A DNA stretch of 64,000 bases from Cristatella mucedo. Taxonomy: Eukaryota > Bryozoa > Phylactolaemata > Cristatellidae. A program made the position numbers and the translations under genes. The stretch spans positions 1 through 64,000 of the forward strand of contig WPIO01000074.1 of NCBI GenBank assembly GCA_009760855.2. Direction: 5' to 3'. Shown in pieces: positions 14,236 to 26,283 of the stretch (positions are counted from its first letter, which is position 1; each line of letters begins with the position of its first letter). A model generated the notes under the pieces. It was not told where the DNA came from. It was given only the letters and a program-made list of their open reading frames with translations, and made no database searches.

Positions 14236-15565
14236 CTCCAGTGTTCAGAAGACGTCGATGTTGCCGTCGATGTGCCATCATTGCGATCGCACATCGACGC
14301 GCTCGCATATCGTTGCGATCTCGGATTCTTGAGTTCTCAGCGGTAGCCGGTTGCCACGCGCGGCTGCCGCCGGGGCGCTGTGCGAATCCGTCGCTCATGC
14401 TGTCGCCGAGAGTGAGCCCAGCTCGTCGCCCAAGAGACCGCTAGAGGCCGCTGTGCGCGGCAGGGCGACGAGCCGACTGATCGCCGGGTCATCGAGGGGT
14501 CACTGATCGCTTTTCGCTGCAGGAAATTTTTGTCAGCCTCGCTCGCTCTTCAATTTATTATTGTGCGCTTCAGAGCGCTCGAAGAGCAATGTCCCTGCCC
14601 ACGCCCATTGGGCAACTTACGCTGCTGCTGTAAGCTGGCGTTCACATATAAGTGATTTCTTTGTCGGCGGCATAAGTGGGGTCTTAATTTCCAAAAATAT
14701 GGCTACTTGCATCGTGGAAATGCAGCTAGACAATCGTAGGCAGCCTTGATGAAACTACGGAGTGCATTTACATTTACTCTTGCAGTCGTCCGTTGACCAG
14801 TTGGGCAGGAGCTGCTGAATCGTTGAACTTCAGAAAACACTTTCGAAGAATCGTAATTGCCATTCAGCCAAGAAACTCAAAACCAACACGACTACAATAG
14901 TCGTTCAAATTAAATGAGAAATTTATCCGGCTGATGTCAAGCGTCTAGTGTAGTGTATAGCTTTGAATTTATATATGACTGCGTGCATTAAATGCATTTG
15001 AGAGTGCTAGTTATTAATTAATGACGACTCGGAAAAGATTATCACAACAAAGCAGTATACGTATATCCATGGCGCCGAGGATGTCTATGAGATCCCAGCC
15101 CCAGATACTAAATGGAGACCCGTTCACCTCTTTGACTTCCGCCTCTTCGGCGATAAATCGCTCCGCGCGGACGTGGGCCCGGCATGGCGGCGTCGAGGTG
15201 TGCTCATTCGCTGCAGAATTGCGGGAGTGAGTCGGCAGCGAGCAAGCGATGGCGGTCGCGGGCGTGCCGCCGCCGCCTTCCGTAGGAGCAGTCTTAAGTG
15301 ACGCAGCTCTGGAACGCCTCTCCTTAGACGAGGCCATAACCGTGCCAGCAATCGCGAACGATCGCTTCCTCCTACGCTTCTGGGCATGAGCCGGCCGGAA
15401 AAGCTCGCAGCATCGTCGGCCTGGCGAACGGCATCGAGAAAAAAACAAAATCTCGATCTCGTGTCGAAAGCGTGCGAGCATGCGCACGGGCAAGACGGAC
15501 CGGCGACTCGGTTCGCTCGATCTCGAGCGGCCATCGATCCGTCGCCGCCGTTTCCTGGCAACCTT
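14236..15565. repeat. Segmental-duplication block (partner 40737-42560)
   Basis: 14240-15118 matches 40737-41618 almost base for base (offset 26496). Copy B then has about 500 extra bases, including a GACA-type array. Homology resumes at 15120 (partner 42117) and fades near 15565. Open frames exist on both strands, but none has a recognisable domain. Confidence 0.75.
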
Positions 15566-16307
15566 CGACGTCAAGTGTCTTGGAACTCAACGAAGGACAG
15601 AAGCCTCTCCTCGCGTTCGCCGCCGACGGTGCCGTCGGCGCGGCCGGAAGGTTCCGCATGGGAAGAGCTCGCGAGGAGCGCGCCTCCGCGTTAGGCGCGT
15701 CTCAGGCGCCGAATTCTCGCGAGAGATAGCGAAGCGGCCGCCGAGTCGTTCCGGCTGAAGCAGAGCCGGCGCGATTGACGCACAGAGATCGGGACGCACG
15801 CAGCAGACGGTTTGAGAACGCCACGTTTCTTTCAGCGCCACGCCAGCCGTTCGCCGGCTGATCAGACTGAGACGGCGGGCGGGGGCGGGGCTCGACCTGA
15901 CTGGATGTGCGAAGACTTTCCGCTTCGCATCGGCGGAGTGATCCCAACGCTCGCTCTTGACTCGCAGCAAGCGTCGGGCACCGCGAAACACGGACGGAAG
16001 CAAGTCGTCTCGAAGACGCCGACTGAAGCGAGCGAATGAAGCTGATTCGACGACGACGACGCGACACGCCGTCGGCCCCGCTCGCGCGACGACCGCTCGA
16101 CGAGTGCATGCATTCAGATGCGCCACGCAACATTAATGAGGCGCGCGTGCAGCCATCATAACGTAGATTGCTCGACCGGCGATGAGCGTCCGCCGCAATC
16201 GTCGACCGCCACTTCACGGTGAAAGTCACCGTGACTGCGACTGTGAGGGCGACTCGTCATCTCGTCATCTCGTCACTCGAACCTTCCGCCGCGGACGCCA
16301 CAGTCAA
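15566..16307. other. GC-rich spacer without a supported gene
   Basis: Overlapping open frames of up to 179 codons occur on the minus strand, but all frames are similarly open and Arg/Ala/Ser-rich. I see no splice pattern or known domain. The last part precedes the Ly6 exon at 16308 and may hold its promoter. Confidence 0.4.
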
Positions 16308-18751
16308 ATGTGTCGAGCCGAAATGCTGGCGTCCGCTCTCCTCTGTCTGGCGGCGTTGACCGGAAGTGGTGAGACTGAACGAGGCGTCCGCGGCCTAGCC
16401 GTCGTCTCTGCTTCTTTCCCGTTCCGACGACGCAACAGCCGACGCAATCGCCGCGGCGTTGGCAGAGCGACTTGCTCCGAGCACCGCTTAGGCCGATCGT
16501 GGGCCTTGGCGGCGATAGGGGGCGCGATCTGCCGCGGCCGCGCCGACCGATGCTGCTGCACCCCCCCCCCAGCGATCGACGTCGGCGGCCGTCGATCGTG
16601 CGCTCTGCAGTTGCCCTATCAGCTGATGTCGCGGCCGCCGTAGCGGCCACGCCGCGCAGCCAACGGCGCTCGAACGCTCCGTTGACCGAGGCGTGACGCC
16701 GACGACGCGCTCAACGCGACAGCTGCACGCGGCGGCTCCGGCCGCGCCCCTGCGGGGCCTCGGCCGTCGCGTCGCGTCTGTGGCTTCTCGACTCCGTCTC
16801 GACGTCTGTGGCTCCGCCTCTGATCGTTGCCGCGTGCTCGGAGGCTGAGCGTGATCCCGGCGATGATTTGCAGGCCGTCTCAGCCGCCACATCCCACTGT
16901 CGCTGCAGCGCCGCAGTCGCTCAGCCACGCTGCATCCAGCCACTGCCCCCCCCCCCTAGAGTCGATCCCGGCGAAATGGCTGACAAGCTCTTGGAAAAGA
17001 CGGTGGAGCTTGTTCCTAGAGGCAACTTCTTGTCCTCTCAATTGTAGCATCGGCCTTGACATGCTACGTCTGTTCGTCGGTGGCCGGCATCAACGTCGGC
17101 GGCTCGTGCAGCGATCCTTTCTCTGCGAGCAACGCGACCACGTCTAATAATTTGACAGTGTGCACCTCTTGCGGCAAATTCTACATGTCGGTGTCCAACT
17201 CGAGTACGTGCGCCCGTGCGTCGGCGTCGCTCCATTCGGTTCGTGCGCTGCGGCGGCCGCTCGGCGGCGACGAGCCGCCGAGCGGCGATGACGACGGCGG
17301 AGGCGGTGGCAGTGAGTCGGTCATCTGCGACCTATTCGCCGCCGTTGCCACCACGTCAGCCGGTCATGTCGGCGCAAGGGACGCGTCAGCGTGTACGGTT
17401 TCCAGGTGACGTCTTGGTAATTGCACCGTGCACCACCTTTGCCATCGGCCGATTAGATATGTCACCTGCGGCTATTTGGCATCGTGATATGGAAAAGTAG
17501 AATCGCAAGTTGTCCTTTACGAATCATTAAGCATGAATTTTATCCGTGCTTCATATTTATAGATGTTAATAGTGGAAGCATTAAGCAGAAGCAATCCTTT
17601 GCTATGAGACTTTATGGGAAGGGTAGAGTTCAAAGCATGGTAGAGTTCAAAGCATGGTAGAGTTCAAAGGTGGTTCGAGTTCAACGGAGTTCTTCGAGCG
17701 AACGGCGTGGCGCTAACGTCGACTTTCGAATACAGCATGCGGGGTTACTTTATTTATAAAAGTACGAAACTCGGGTAGTAAGTAATTTCTTTTTTGGATA
17801 GGATTATCTTACCTGCTACGTAACTTGCATGCAGTGCATAGTGCACTCTGCTGCTGATAATTATACTGCAGAACTAAGCATTGTCTAACGTGATTGGCGT
17901 CGAAAACGCCGCCGGTATCAGCAGGAGGTTTCTAATACGGACTCTTTAAACAGAATCCTGAATCCCTATTGACTTAAACCGTCCAAAGCTCCTAGCTAAT
18001 AAACTCGGGTATCCTTTTTCATCCTCTTTCTGTATGCATAGATATAGATACAGACATCAAGGATGAGAATTCGAGGTGCCAGGCTGCCAGGTTCCAGTGA
18101 CCATGCGATCGCTGGCCAAATAGTGAACTGTGATGTAGTGGCTGACGGCGGAAACTATTAGGAACGAGAGCTAATTCGACGATCGACGGGACTCGGCTGA
18201 AAACACGGTAGTGCTACACAACATTCGTTCGGCAGCCCGGCCGGGCGACGTTGGTAGTGCCTCAAGTCTGCACATCCAGCGATCGCTGTCACGTAGTTTA
18301 ACAGTAACTGCGACTAGCTCTTTACAGCGCTTCACCTGCTGATTGTGCTCACCGCATACGCATACTTCGATCCGAATACGCTGCCCGATTACGTATACGC
18401 TGCTCACAATCTGCGATGGCCTCCATTCCTCAGTGCCCATGCTTGCTGCAATCGCTTCCGGTTGCCGCCTCTCCAGGCATCTCATCCATATCGCCATACG
18501 CCCGGACGTGTGAAGTCACTAATCAAACGGCAGGTTGCCAGACCTTGTCCATCCTCAGCGTTTCGATCAAGTCGTGCTATTGCTTGACCGACCTGTGCAA
18601 CGGAGCCGAGCAGCAAGCGTACAACAATACCATACAGCAGGCGTACAACAATACCGTACAGAAGGCGTACAACGGAGCCGTACTGCAGGCGGCATCGACC
18701 GGCAGCATGCTGGCCGTCTGTGCACTGGCCGTGGTTCGATTCGCTCTGTAA
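16308..18751 (+). CDS. Ly6/uPAR-type protein with a repeat-extended stalk, three exons
   Basis: Exons 16308-16368, 17048-17203 and 18477-18751, both introns in phase 1. Exon 1 (start MCRAEMLASALLCLAAL) is a signal peptide. Exon 2 starts ASALTCYVCSSVAG and carries five cysteines. Exon 3 carries the other five, with SCYCLTDLCNG closing the three-finger domain. Between that Cys-Asn and the hydrophobic tail (SMLAVCALAVVRFAL) there are three copies of an 8-residue unit like QQAYNNTV, made by a 24-bp tandem repeat at about 18610-18690. The repeat adds Asn-X-Thr glycosylation sites in a stalk. Cysteine count and spacing match the other copies. It is probably a GPI-anchored surface protein; its partner is unknown. 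Confidence 0.85.
17410..18170. other. Intron 2 interior of the 16308 Ly6 gene, with a short direct repeat
   Basis: 17627-17690 contains ggtagagttcaaagcat repeated about three times. The rest is AT-richer intronic DNA without a recognised element. Confidence 0.55.
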
Positions 18752-19210
18752 AAGCACTCAGGAGCGACTTTGTGGAGTTACAATGAGGACAAATAGCACT
18801 TAGGAGTTACAATGAGGCTGTCGGCGCGTGACATGGATCCCAGCTTCAGCGAGTGTGGACGAGCCTTCTTGCGCTGTCTCTCTGGCACCGTCCGAATTTG
18901 TTTTGGCATGATGCCATGCCCACCTTTAACCTGCTGCACTTGGCATCGCCGCTGACCATTCAATTTGTAGCAGCGAAGCTGGCCTGATATCGTGGATAAT
19001 ATTGTTAATCCAGCGGCAGGCTGGATATTTTCTGCTTGCTTGGCTGACCCCGTCGTGGGAGTTGAAGGTGTCGTTCGAGCGACTGAGGCTAAGGCTAATT
19101 TGACTAAGTCTCATACAGTACCTGAGACTGAGGGTACCAGTAAGGCTTATCCATATGATGATGCCAAATTTGTGATCGACTGACTCCATAACGAATTACA
19201 TTACACGACG
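18752..19210. other. Intergenic, nothing recognised
   Basis: Downstream of the Ly6 gene the sequence cttaggagttacaatgagg partly repeats within 18765-18815. No gene, RNA or transposon signature is seen. Confidence 0.5.
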
Positions 19211-19214
19211 AATG

Positions 19215-19395
19215 AAAAAAGACCAGCTTATTAATCAGCCTCTTTTTGTACAACGACAGAAGAGCCTCTAAGGCTATCGCCACCGCTTGCAGAGACAATA
19301 CAGGATAGCTCATCACAGGATTTGAACCCACGGCCTCGGAACCGAGGTCGTGAAAAGCAACCGCCTTAACAAGCGAGCCATTACCGCTCAACGAT
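19215..19395 (-). mobile_element. tRNA-derived SINE (copy 1)
   Basis: On the minus strand, box A-like TGGCTCGCTTGTTAAGG and box B GGGTTCAAATCC lie at tRNA spacing. They are followed by a body with TCTGCAAGCGGTGGCGATAGCC and AGGCTCTTCTG. The same body follows a different tRNA-like head at 38990-39045, so the two are members of a SINE family. The tRNA-like part has lost a clean cloverleaf, so I do not call a tRNA gene. Confidence 0.7.
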
Positions 19396-19399
19396 GACG

Positions 19400-20040
19400 G
19401 CTGACTTGTGGCTCACTGATTTATGCTAATAAAACAGAAGAAATTGTCGAGAATGACGTATAGGTTGTGGTTAAGGCAGGAGCAGAGGCTGACACTAAGG
19501 TTCGTCCTGTGGCTGACGGTATGGCTGATCCAATAGGTCGCCTACGATGAGGCAACGGCTAAGGTGTAAGCCACGATTAAGGCACAGTCTGAGGCTGAGA
19601 TATTGACGGTGAGGCTGATGCAGAAACCGAGATGCTGATGCTGATGTTAAGGCTAACGCTCAAGGCTGTAGCTAATGATCAGACGGAGACCGAGACCGAG
19701 ACCACGACCGACGCTCAGGCTCAGCATGCGGTTGAGGCTGATGCTGTTAATGATGCTGACGTTTAAAGTTGAGGCTAACCCTGAGGCTGAAACTGGATCG
19801 CATTGAAGCTTAGGCTGAGACCAAGGTCGATTTAGAGGTTGACGGGGAGAGTTGAGGCAAATCCAATGGATTGGTGTGAGCCTAATTCTGAAACTCAGGC
19901 TTGGATTGAGATCGAGGCTCAGTTTGAGCCGACGCTGATGCGACGGCTAATCCTTTGGCTGCAGCAAAAGCGAAGTCGAAGGTTGAGGCCGAGACCACGG
20001 TTTCGTCTGAGGGTGGGCATAATGTGCGGCTGAACCACGA
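19400..20040. repeat. Degenerate GAGGCT/GATGCT-type repeat
   Basis: Imperfect short units (gaggctgag, gatgctgatg, gagaccgag) run for about 600 bases. This looks like an old decayed minisatellite. No gene is supported. Confidence 0.65.
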
Positions 20041-20765
20041 CGATAGTCACAATAATCTCGAGAAATGGAGCAACTCAAGTAATAATCTGTATTTGCAGTG
20101 AGGTTTAAGGTAGAGTCCCAAGCGGTGGAGTGAAAGGCCTCAGTTGGAGAAATGTTTTGAAGGCAGAAAACGTCACCTGCAGAAGAATGTTGATGTGTTT
20201 CTGCTAAAGATCATCGTAAAATGGCTATGTCATAAGAAAGATGTTTTCTCGCTTGTTCGAGACGACGTCTCATTCAACCTGTCATTGTTGCAAAGCACTA
20301 TAACCCGTGAGGTCTTGTAGATTGCCCATATTCGCCTGATAGTTGTGGCCTAGGTTATCATTGATAAGAATGCCACCCTCAGAGCAGCCGACCATTTCAT
20401 TTCAGAGTACGTCCATAAAATGCACAAAAGCTTTCGGGACATTTAAGATTGGCCTAGAGAAAGTCCCGGAGTCGAATCCGCACTATTGTGGCAGGTTCGG
20501 GTAGCAGCAGTGCCCACTGCATGCTCAGAGAGATCTGTCCGTGGCAATGAGCCAAACGACGGTAACGTGAACCTGTAAATATTGGAGGCAGCCATTAGCT
20601 AAGCCCCTTTGAAATGAAAAATAAAAAACTTCAAGAATCGCCTGAATATTGCAGCTAATTCGGCAGGTGACTTCCAAAAGACATGCTCGAAAGCGAATAC
20701 CTGCATGTTTTACTTCGAACTATGATTCACCTATGGCAGATGGCAGACTCGCTTTCTCCGAATGG
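20041..20765. other. Intergenic, nothing recognised
   Basis: Mixed-composition sequence with no open frame, splice pattern or repeat that I can name. Confidence 0.45.
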
Positions 20766-20766
20766 T

Positions 20767-20818
<52 letters not shown>

Positions 20819-21007
20819 AGGGGGAGATAAAGAGTGTGCCTAAGTGACAGAGAGTTAGAGATAGTACGACAGACAGATAGTGAATGAGTAAGAAAGAGCA
20901 AGCAGAAAGGCAGAGGCAGAGACGGAGAGACGAAGTGACAGAGACAGAGAGATACATCAGACAGGGACAGAGACAGAGAGACAGAGAGACAGATTAACAA
21001 AGACAGC

Positions 21008-21100
<93 letters not shown>
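20766..21100. repeat. Two (GA)n arrays with a degenerate centre
   Basis: Clean (GA)n at 20768-20815 and 21013-21100, with gacagagaca-type degenerate sequence between them. Confidence 0.95.
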
Positions 21101-21102
<2 letters not shown>

Positions 21103-22146
21103 TCAAAATACTCTGCTTCTATTTCGAATGGCGATTGCTGTCGAGAGTCCCACTTTTACTCTGGAACGGCGAAGCGAGAGGCGGCGGTGGGGCGAGAGGC
21201 ATTCCATTACTTTCTTCAGCTTAAGTTGAATTTCTGATGCTCACGGTCATGCGACTCGGTTCACGCTTGGAGCGTCGGGGACAGGCTTCTGACTCAGAGG
21301 CACTGAGCCCCACAGCCGATCGCACTAGAGGACTGCACCGCTTCGTGCACTTGATCTCGCTAACCCAGAGTTATTGAGATCGCTCTCTCTCTCGCTTTCT
21401 CGCTCTCTCTGCGACGATTCGTCGCCCTTTGTTGCTGTCAAAAAAAGGCCGTCGCAGCGTCTTCGGCTGAAGACCACATCTCACTCTCACATTCGTCGAC
21501 GGATTAACTAGTGGAGACTTGCACGGAGTGCCACCGGATGGTGAGCCTGCAACAGAGGTCGCAGTAAAATGGCTGGTTAGCCGCCACCTGAGACTGAACT
21601 GACTTAAATGCTGACGTCGGACATCGCTAGAGCTGCCCGTCTCACTGGAGCGAGCGACCGATGGACTCGTTCGAAAGAGAGCTGTGTCGTGCCACACGGC
21701 GACAGCCACCCGCCGAGGTGGCCGAACTCTCGCCGGGAGGGGAATGCGAGTCAACGGGTCACTGGCCGGCTGAACGTTGCCTGTGAATCGCTTCGAGCGA
21801 TCTAGAACTATGACGTTTGAAGCAGACTAAGTCGGCCATCACCACCGCATGCTGGGCAAATGCTAGCTGATCTGACGGCTGACAGCTTGCCCAAATAGGC
21901 GGCAGCACTGCTTAAAGAGCGAACAATTTTCGCAGGCTGCAGGCAAGTGCCTCAAATGTAGCCAAGGGCGACAGCTCTAGCACGTCACTAGGGATATCAA
22001 TGCGTTGCTATATTAGTGCACGAGCTCCTATGGTAACTTAGAGAGGAGAGCTGCCACTGGACGAACGGCCGAGCGCATCTACCGTCTGCATTCTGCACTC
22101 TGCATCGAAGCAGCGACTCACCTCTGTCGACTCTCGTTGCCTAAAA
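21101..22146. other. GC-rich spacer upstream of an orphan Ly6 exon
   Basis: No supported gene. The last 150 bases resemble the sequence before the exon at 26284 (gagctcatctaccgtc-like, ctgcattctgc), consistent with a duplicated upstream region. Confidence 0.45.
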
Positions 22147-22213
22147 ATGGTTCGAGTCGGCATGCTGACGGTTGCGGCAGCTATCATTTGCTTGGCGCCA
22201 TTGACAGGAAGCG
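22147..22213 (+). pseudogene. Orphan Ly6 signal-peptide exon
   Basis: An ATG with MVRVGMLTVAAAIICLAPL and a gtgag donor after the first base of the next codon (phase 1), exactly like exon 1 of the complete genes. No exon 2 or 3 follows before the next first exon at 26284; retrotransposon fragments fill 22535-24262. It is either a truncated duplicate or, less likely, an alternative first exon for the broken gene at 26284. Confidence 0.65.
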
Positions 22214-22534
22214 GTGAGACGCAGCTAGGAGCTGGCGAGCCACAGGAGTCGCTCTGTGCCACTGCAGCTGGCAGCAGCTGCGGCTGGCTGGCGGGCGGGC
22301 GTGCGGGTGGGCGGATGAGTCTCCAGCCGCCGATCGTTGATCGAATGGTAATCGATCGAGTGCTTCGCTTATGTGCGGCTTTGACAGAAAAAGTCGCCTG
22401 ATGGCACGGCACATCTGTACGTCGATGCTTACATATCGCTTCCAGGTTGCATTGAACAGTCTTGCCCACCCCGACTGGAGTTCGGCCGAGGTTCGATCTC
22501 AGTGATTCGGGGGGGAGGGAAGCTAAATTTTTGT

Positions 22535-23190
22535 TAGCTGTATCGATCTTAAATCCTTAGTTTACTTTATAGTACCTTAGTGCATACCTTTTGCTTACTT
22601 AGTCTAAAGTAAATACTTTAGATACTCTCTTCCTTTAGAGTTATACTAACGTATAACTCTAAAAAGAAAGAACTCGCTGTTTGCTGGCCTGCCGGCACGT
22701 GCATTCCGGCACTTAAAGCGACTCTGCCGTGAGCATTGCAGTTGCCACATCGCAGCACTTTTCGCCGACCAGCACTGGCTACCAGTCGAGCAGCGAATAC
22801 ATTTCAAGGTTTTGTCGCTCACTTTTAGGTCACTTCATTCTTTGGCTCTAGCCTATCTCTCAGATCTACTTCCCCACCATGCCAAGCTTCGTACCACCTG
22901 CTTTCTGAATCTAATCGTTTACCTATACCTCGCACAAACATCTACTCCTTTGGAGACCATGCATTTACTTCATATGCTGCCAAAGGCTGGAACTCACTCC
23001 CGACTTGCGTCAGAATATCCCTTGACCTAACAACATTTAAAAAGAGCTTAGAAACACACATATTTATGACAAAATTTATTGGGTCCCTGTGATTTGTCTT
23101 TAATGTGCTTCCCAGAGAGGGTTTAATAAAGAGGAGAGACTAAAGTCTCTCTAAAGATAGTGCTTGCATGCACTTTTCTACAAATTAAGC
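22535..23190 (+). mobile_element. L2/CR1-like LINE fragment (family 2), frameshifted
   Basis: 22690-23035 encodes the C-terminal end of a reverse-transcriptase ORF (QHWLPVEQR, then LTFRSLHSLALAYLSDLL), broken by frameshifts. It is the same family as 23610-24262. The preceding 22535-22675 resembles 10985-11100 and may be part of another repeat. Confidence 0.75.
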
Positions 23191-23609
23191 AAAAGATCCC
23201 TCTGATCTCTGCAACCTACAGCTTCACTGCTCAGTAATAACAAACTTTAATAAGTAAGACCCTTATTTATTAGAATTTATTCAAGCTTCTAACTCTTAAA
23301 CGTGAATTGAAACTCCTTGCCAACTCTTAATTGCTTTAATTAATTCTTTAAACCTTCTACTTGGAAGGTAGGCGTGCGTTGTACACTAATAAAGCCTTGT
23401 GATACTCAAATAAGCGATCCTTTGCACCACTCTGGAAGTAGACCCCTAAGAGGATTCCTAAGAATCCTAGTCTTGCCACTACTCTTTCAAAGGATATCAC
23501 TCTTTATCTCCAAAGGGAGAGCGACTGAGCAAGTAAGAACATTTCTACATCTAACTCTAAGAAGTAGGTAGAGAGGAGAAAAAACTCTTGCTTGCTAGCC
23601 TTCTGGCCT
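23191..23609. other. Repeat-derived spacer between two LINE fragments
   Basis: AT-rich, with short purine runs such as ctaagaagtaggtagagaggag. It shares style with 22620-22680 and 10800-11340. No gene is seen. Confidence 0.4.
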
Positions 23610-24262
23610 CTGTGCAATCAGGCGCCTAAAGCTGGTGCAAAACTCTGCAGCTAGGTTTGTCTGTCGTGAGCATCGCAGTTGCCACATCGCACCACTTCTC
23701 GCCGACCTGCACTGGCTACCAGTCAAGCGACGGATCGACTTCAAGATTTTGTCGCTCACTTTTAGGTCACTTCATGCTTTGGCTCCAGCCTATCTCTCAG
23801 ATCTACTCCAGCACCAGGCCAAGCATCGTACCACCCGCTTTTTGGAATCCAACAGTTTATTAATACCTCGGACAAACCTCAAATCCTTTGGAGACCGAGA
23901 ATTTAGTTCGTGTGCTCCCACAGCTTGGAACTCACTCCCGACTGGCGTCTGAACATCCCCTGACTTGACCTCATTTAAAAAGAACTTGAAAACGCACCTA
24001 CTTATGACAGAATTTAGTTGGTCCCAGTGATTCTTCATTTATGTGCTTGTGGGCTCTGAAACTGTTTGCATGCTGCTGCTAGCCACATTCGCATGCTGAC
24101 CCTGTGCGTGTCAGCCCTAACCATGTTGTTCATGTTGTTTATCAAGCATGATATTACTCACCATTCAATCGCACTTCCGTGTGCAGCAAATTTAATGAGC
24201 GTAAAAAGAGATTGAGTTCTCTGAGCACGCTGTATCAAGTTTATTATCATAATTGTTATTAA
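23610..24262 (+). mobile_element. L2/CR1-like LINE 3' end (family 2)
   Basis: 23635-23952 encodes the end of a reverse-transcriptase ORF: QNSAARFVC, LHWLPVKRRIDFKILSLTF, LAPAYLSDLL and a closing TAWNSLP, which is the classic C-terminus of L2/CR1-type LINEs. A 3' UTR and a short (ttattaaa)-like tail follow to about 24262. It is 5'-truncated, as is usual for LINE copies. Confidence 0.88.
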
Positions 24263-24529
24263 AGAACCCTATAGATACGCGTACTCGTGCCTAGTCTTTG
24301 AGTTCAAAGGCACACTCGTCTTCTCTTTACTTGAATGAATAGAAACCGTCCTCCCAGGACTGAAGCTAAGATCAGAAGTACTCCTCCCATGGTTAGTTTC
24401 AATAAGAAGAAAGCTCCGATAATAATAGTAGCTTAGATGTATAGACCTTAGATTAAACATACAGATTAGAATAATAGATCTCGACTCTCTGCCACAGATA
24501 ATGACTCGCCCGCCATGACTTCGTCGTCC

Positions 24530-24660
24530 GCTCCTTCGCGCATCGCCGCTCCTTCGGGCATCGCCAGGCCTTCGGGAATCGCCGCGCCTTCGGGCATCGC
24601 CGCGCCTTCGGGCATCGCCGCGCCTTCGGGCATCGCCGCGCCTTCGGGCATCCGAAAAGT
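24530..24660. repeat. 18-bp minisatellite
   Basis: About seven copies of gccgcgccttcgggcatc. Both strands remain open (APSGIA or MPEGAA repeats). There is no other evidence of a protein. Confidence 0.9.
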
Positions 24661-26283
24661 ACTGCCGAGCTGTAGAGTACTGCCGGGCTGGTTCGGTCCA
24701 GCGGTCAAGGTGCTCGCTCCCGACCAAGGTCTTACTAAAGTCGTGGGCTCGAGCCTCGAGGCATACGTAAAGCGCGTGAATAGGGATTTAATTCTCTTGT
24801 GGTGCTACATAAATGGATTATACATATATATATACATATATATATATATATATGTTTTAATGTTCATTTTTTATATGTAATTTTTTTAATATATTTTTTA
24901 AATATAAGGAGAAGAGAAATCGACAGAGGCGCGAGCTGCCGAGACATTGCCAGCGTCGCGCAAGGGCGGACAGAGCTGCGGCGGACAGCGGCAGCACGTG
25001 TGCAGTCGCTCCTTAAGCAATGGCGGCGGCGGCGGCTGTAGAGGTGCCGGCGGCGGCGGTGGTGGCGGCGGCGTCGAGGATGCCGACGACTACGCTCGCT
25101 GTGTAACTCACTCGTCGCGCAACTCACTGCGAGCTCTGTCTTAGATGATCTTTTGACTTTCTCTCATGGTAATTGTTTGCCGTCGTTCTCGTGCCCGTAT
25201 TAATCCGCAGGTGGAGATAACCGATCGCTTTGGGCTATGTGCCCGACTCTGGCGGTCGCTCAGACGAGCGCAGCCGGAGCGCGCCAGGCCCAAGGCCAGC
25301 GATAAGCCGGAAGCATCCGCTTCGGGAATCCTCAGCCTCGTTCTGAAAGACTTCAACGCGCGTCAAAGCGGGGCGTGCCAGAGTAGACCTCTCGCACGCT
25401 GGCGATTGCGACCAGCTGCGAGCACGGCGACGGCGGTGGCGGTGGCTTCGTGGAGTGCGGAGCCACGCGACATTTTTCCCCATAGGTAAGATCGAAGCCA
25501 TCAACGATTTAAAATGTTTGAGTGGCGAGGCAAGGCCGCAGCGCTCGATGCCGTCCCCCATTGGATCGCCGGTACTCGCAGGCAGCTATTCGGCCGTCAC
25601 TTTGAGCAGGGATGCATGCTGTGTGCTCCCGGCTAAGAGATGGGAGCTCTGTTCACTGCATGCTGCGGCAAACGGCGCGCCGCTGTTCTGGGCGCGCCGT
25701 TTCGCTCGTTTCGCTTTGCGATCGAGACTCTCTCCGCAGAGACTCGTCCCAGCAGCTCAGCTGCGTTGCAAACTGCCTTTGGCTGAGCGCATCGTCGCAA
25801 TACCGTCGAGCGCACTCACGCTCGACGCTATCGCGACCTGCAACGAATGCCGCGAGATAACGCTCGCGCGCCAGCGTTGACGCCCAAAGCCACTCATCTC
25901 GTCCCCGCCGCCGCTGACGGCGATGCTACTGCCGTTGGATGACGTCACTTCCGTGCTGGAATCTGACAATGCAGCTCAGTGCTACCTCATGGTGGACAAA
26001 CGCTAGGTACTTTGATTGTCAAGTGCGAACCCAAACAGGCGGCAGCGCTTATTGATGTGCTCGAATCGAGCGTAACCACCACGGGCTGGGCTTCGAATGC
26101 AGCCCAGGGTAACCGCTCAGGGGCATCGTTAGGCGAGAAACGCATCGCCACCCGAGCGTACGCTCACCTATGGTAACCTATAGGCCACCGGATGGACGTT
26201 TGAGCTCATCTACCGTCGATTCTGCAGTTCTGCGCTCAGCATTGACCTAGCGACTCGCTTCTCTCGAGACTTGGAGCCACTCA
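24661..26283. other. Spacer with (TA)n and GC-rich blocks, no supported gene
   Basis: A (TA)n/(ATAC) run is at 24822-24854 and a ggc-rich run at 25020-25075. Open frames at 25166-25880 overlap on both strands and look compositional. The inverted pair ggcgcgcc...ggcgcgcc lies at 25675-25700. Confidence 0.45.

Noticed and set aside
15014-15574. Minus-strand 186-codon frame and a plus-strand frame starting near 15249 (MAVAGVPPPP)
   Set aside because: Both strands are open in GC-rich DNA. The duplicated copy changes residues in both frames and loses the ends, and no domain or splice pattern supports either.
24530-24660. Collagen-like or repeat protein encoded by the 18-bp minisatellite
   Set aside because: Both strands are open over the repeat and neither frame extends into recognisable coding sequence.
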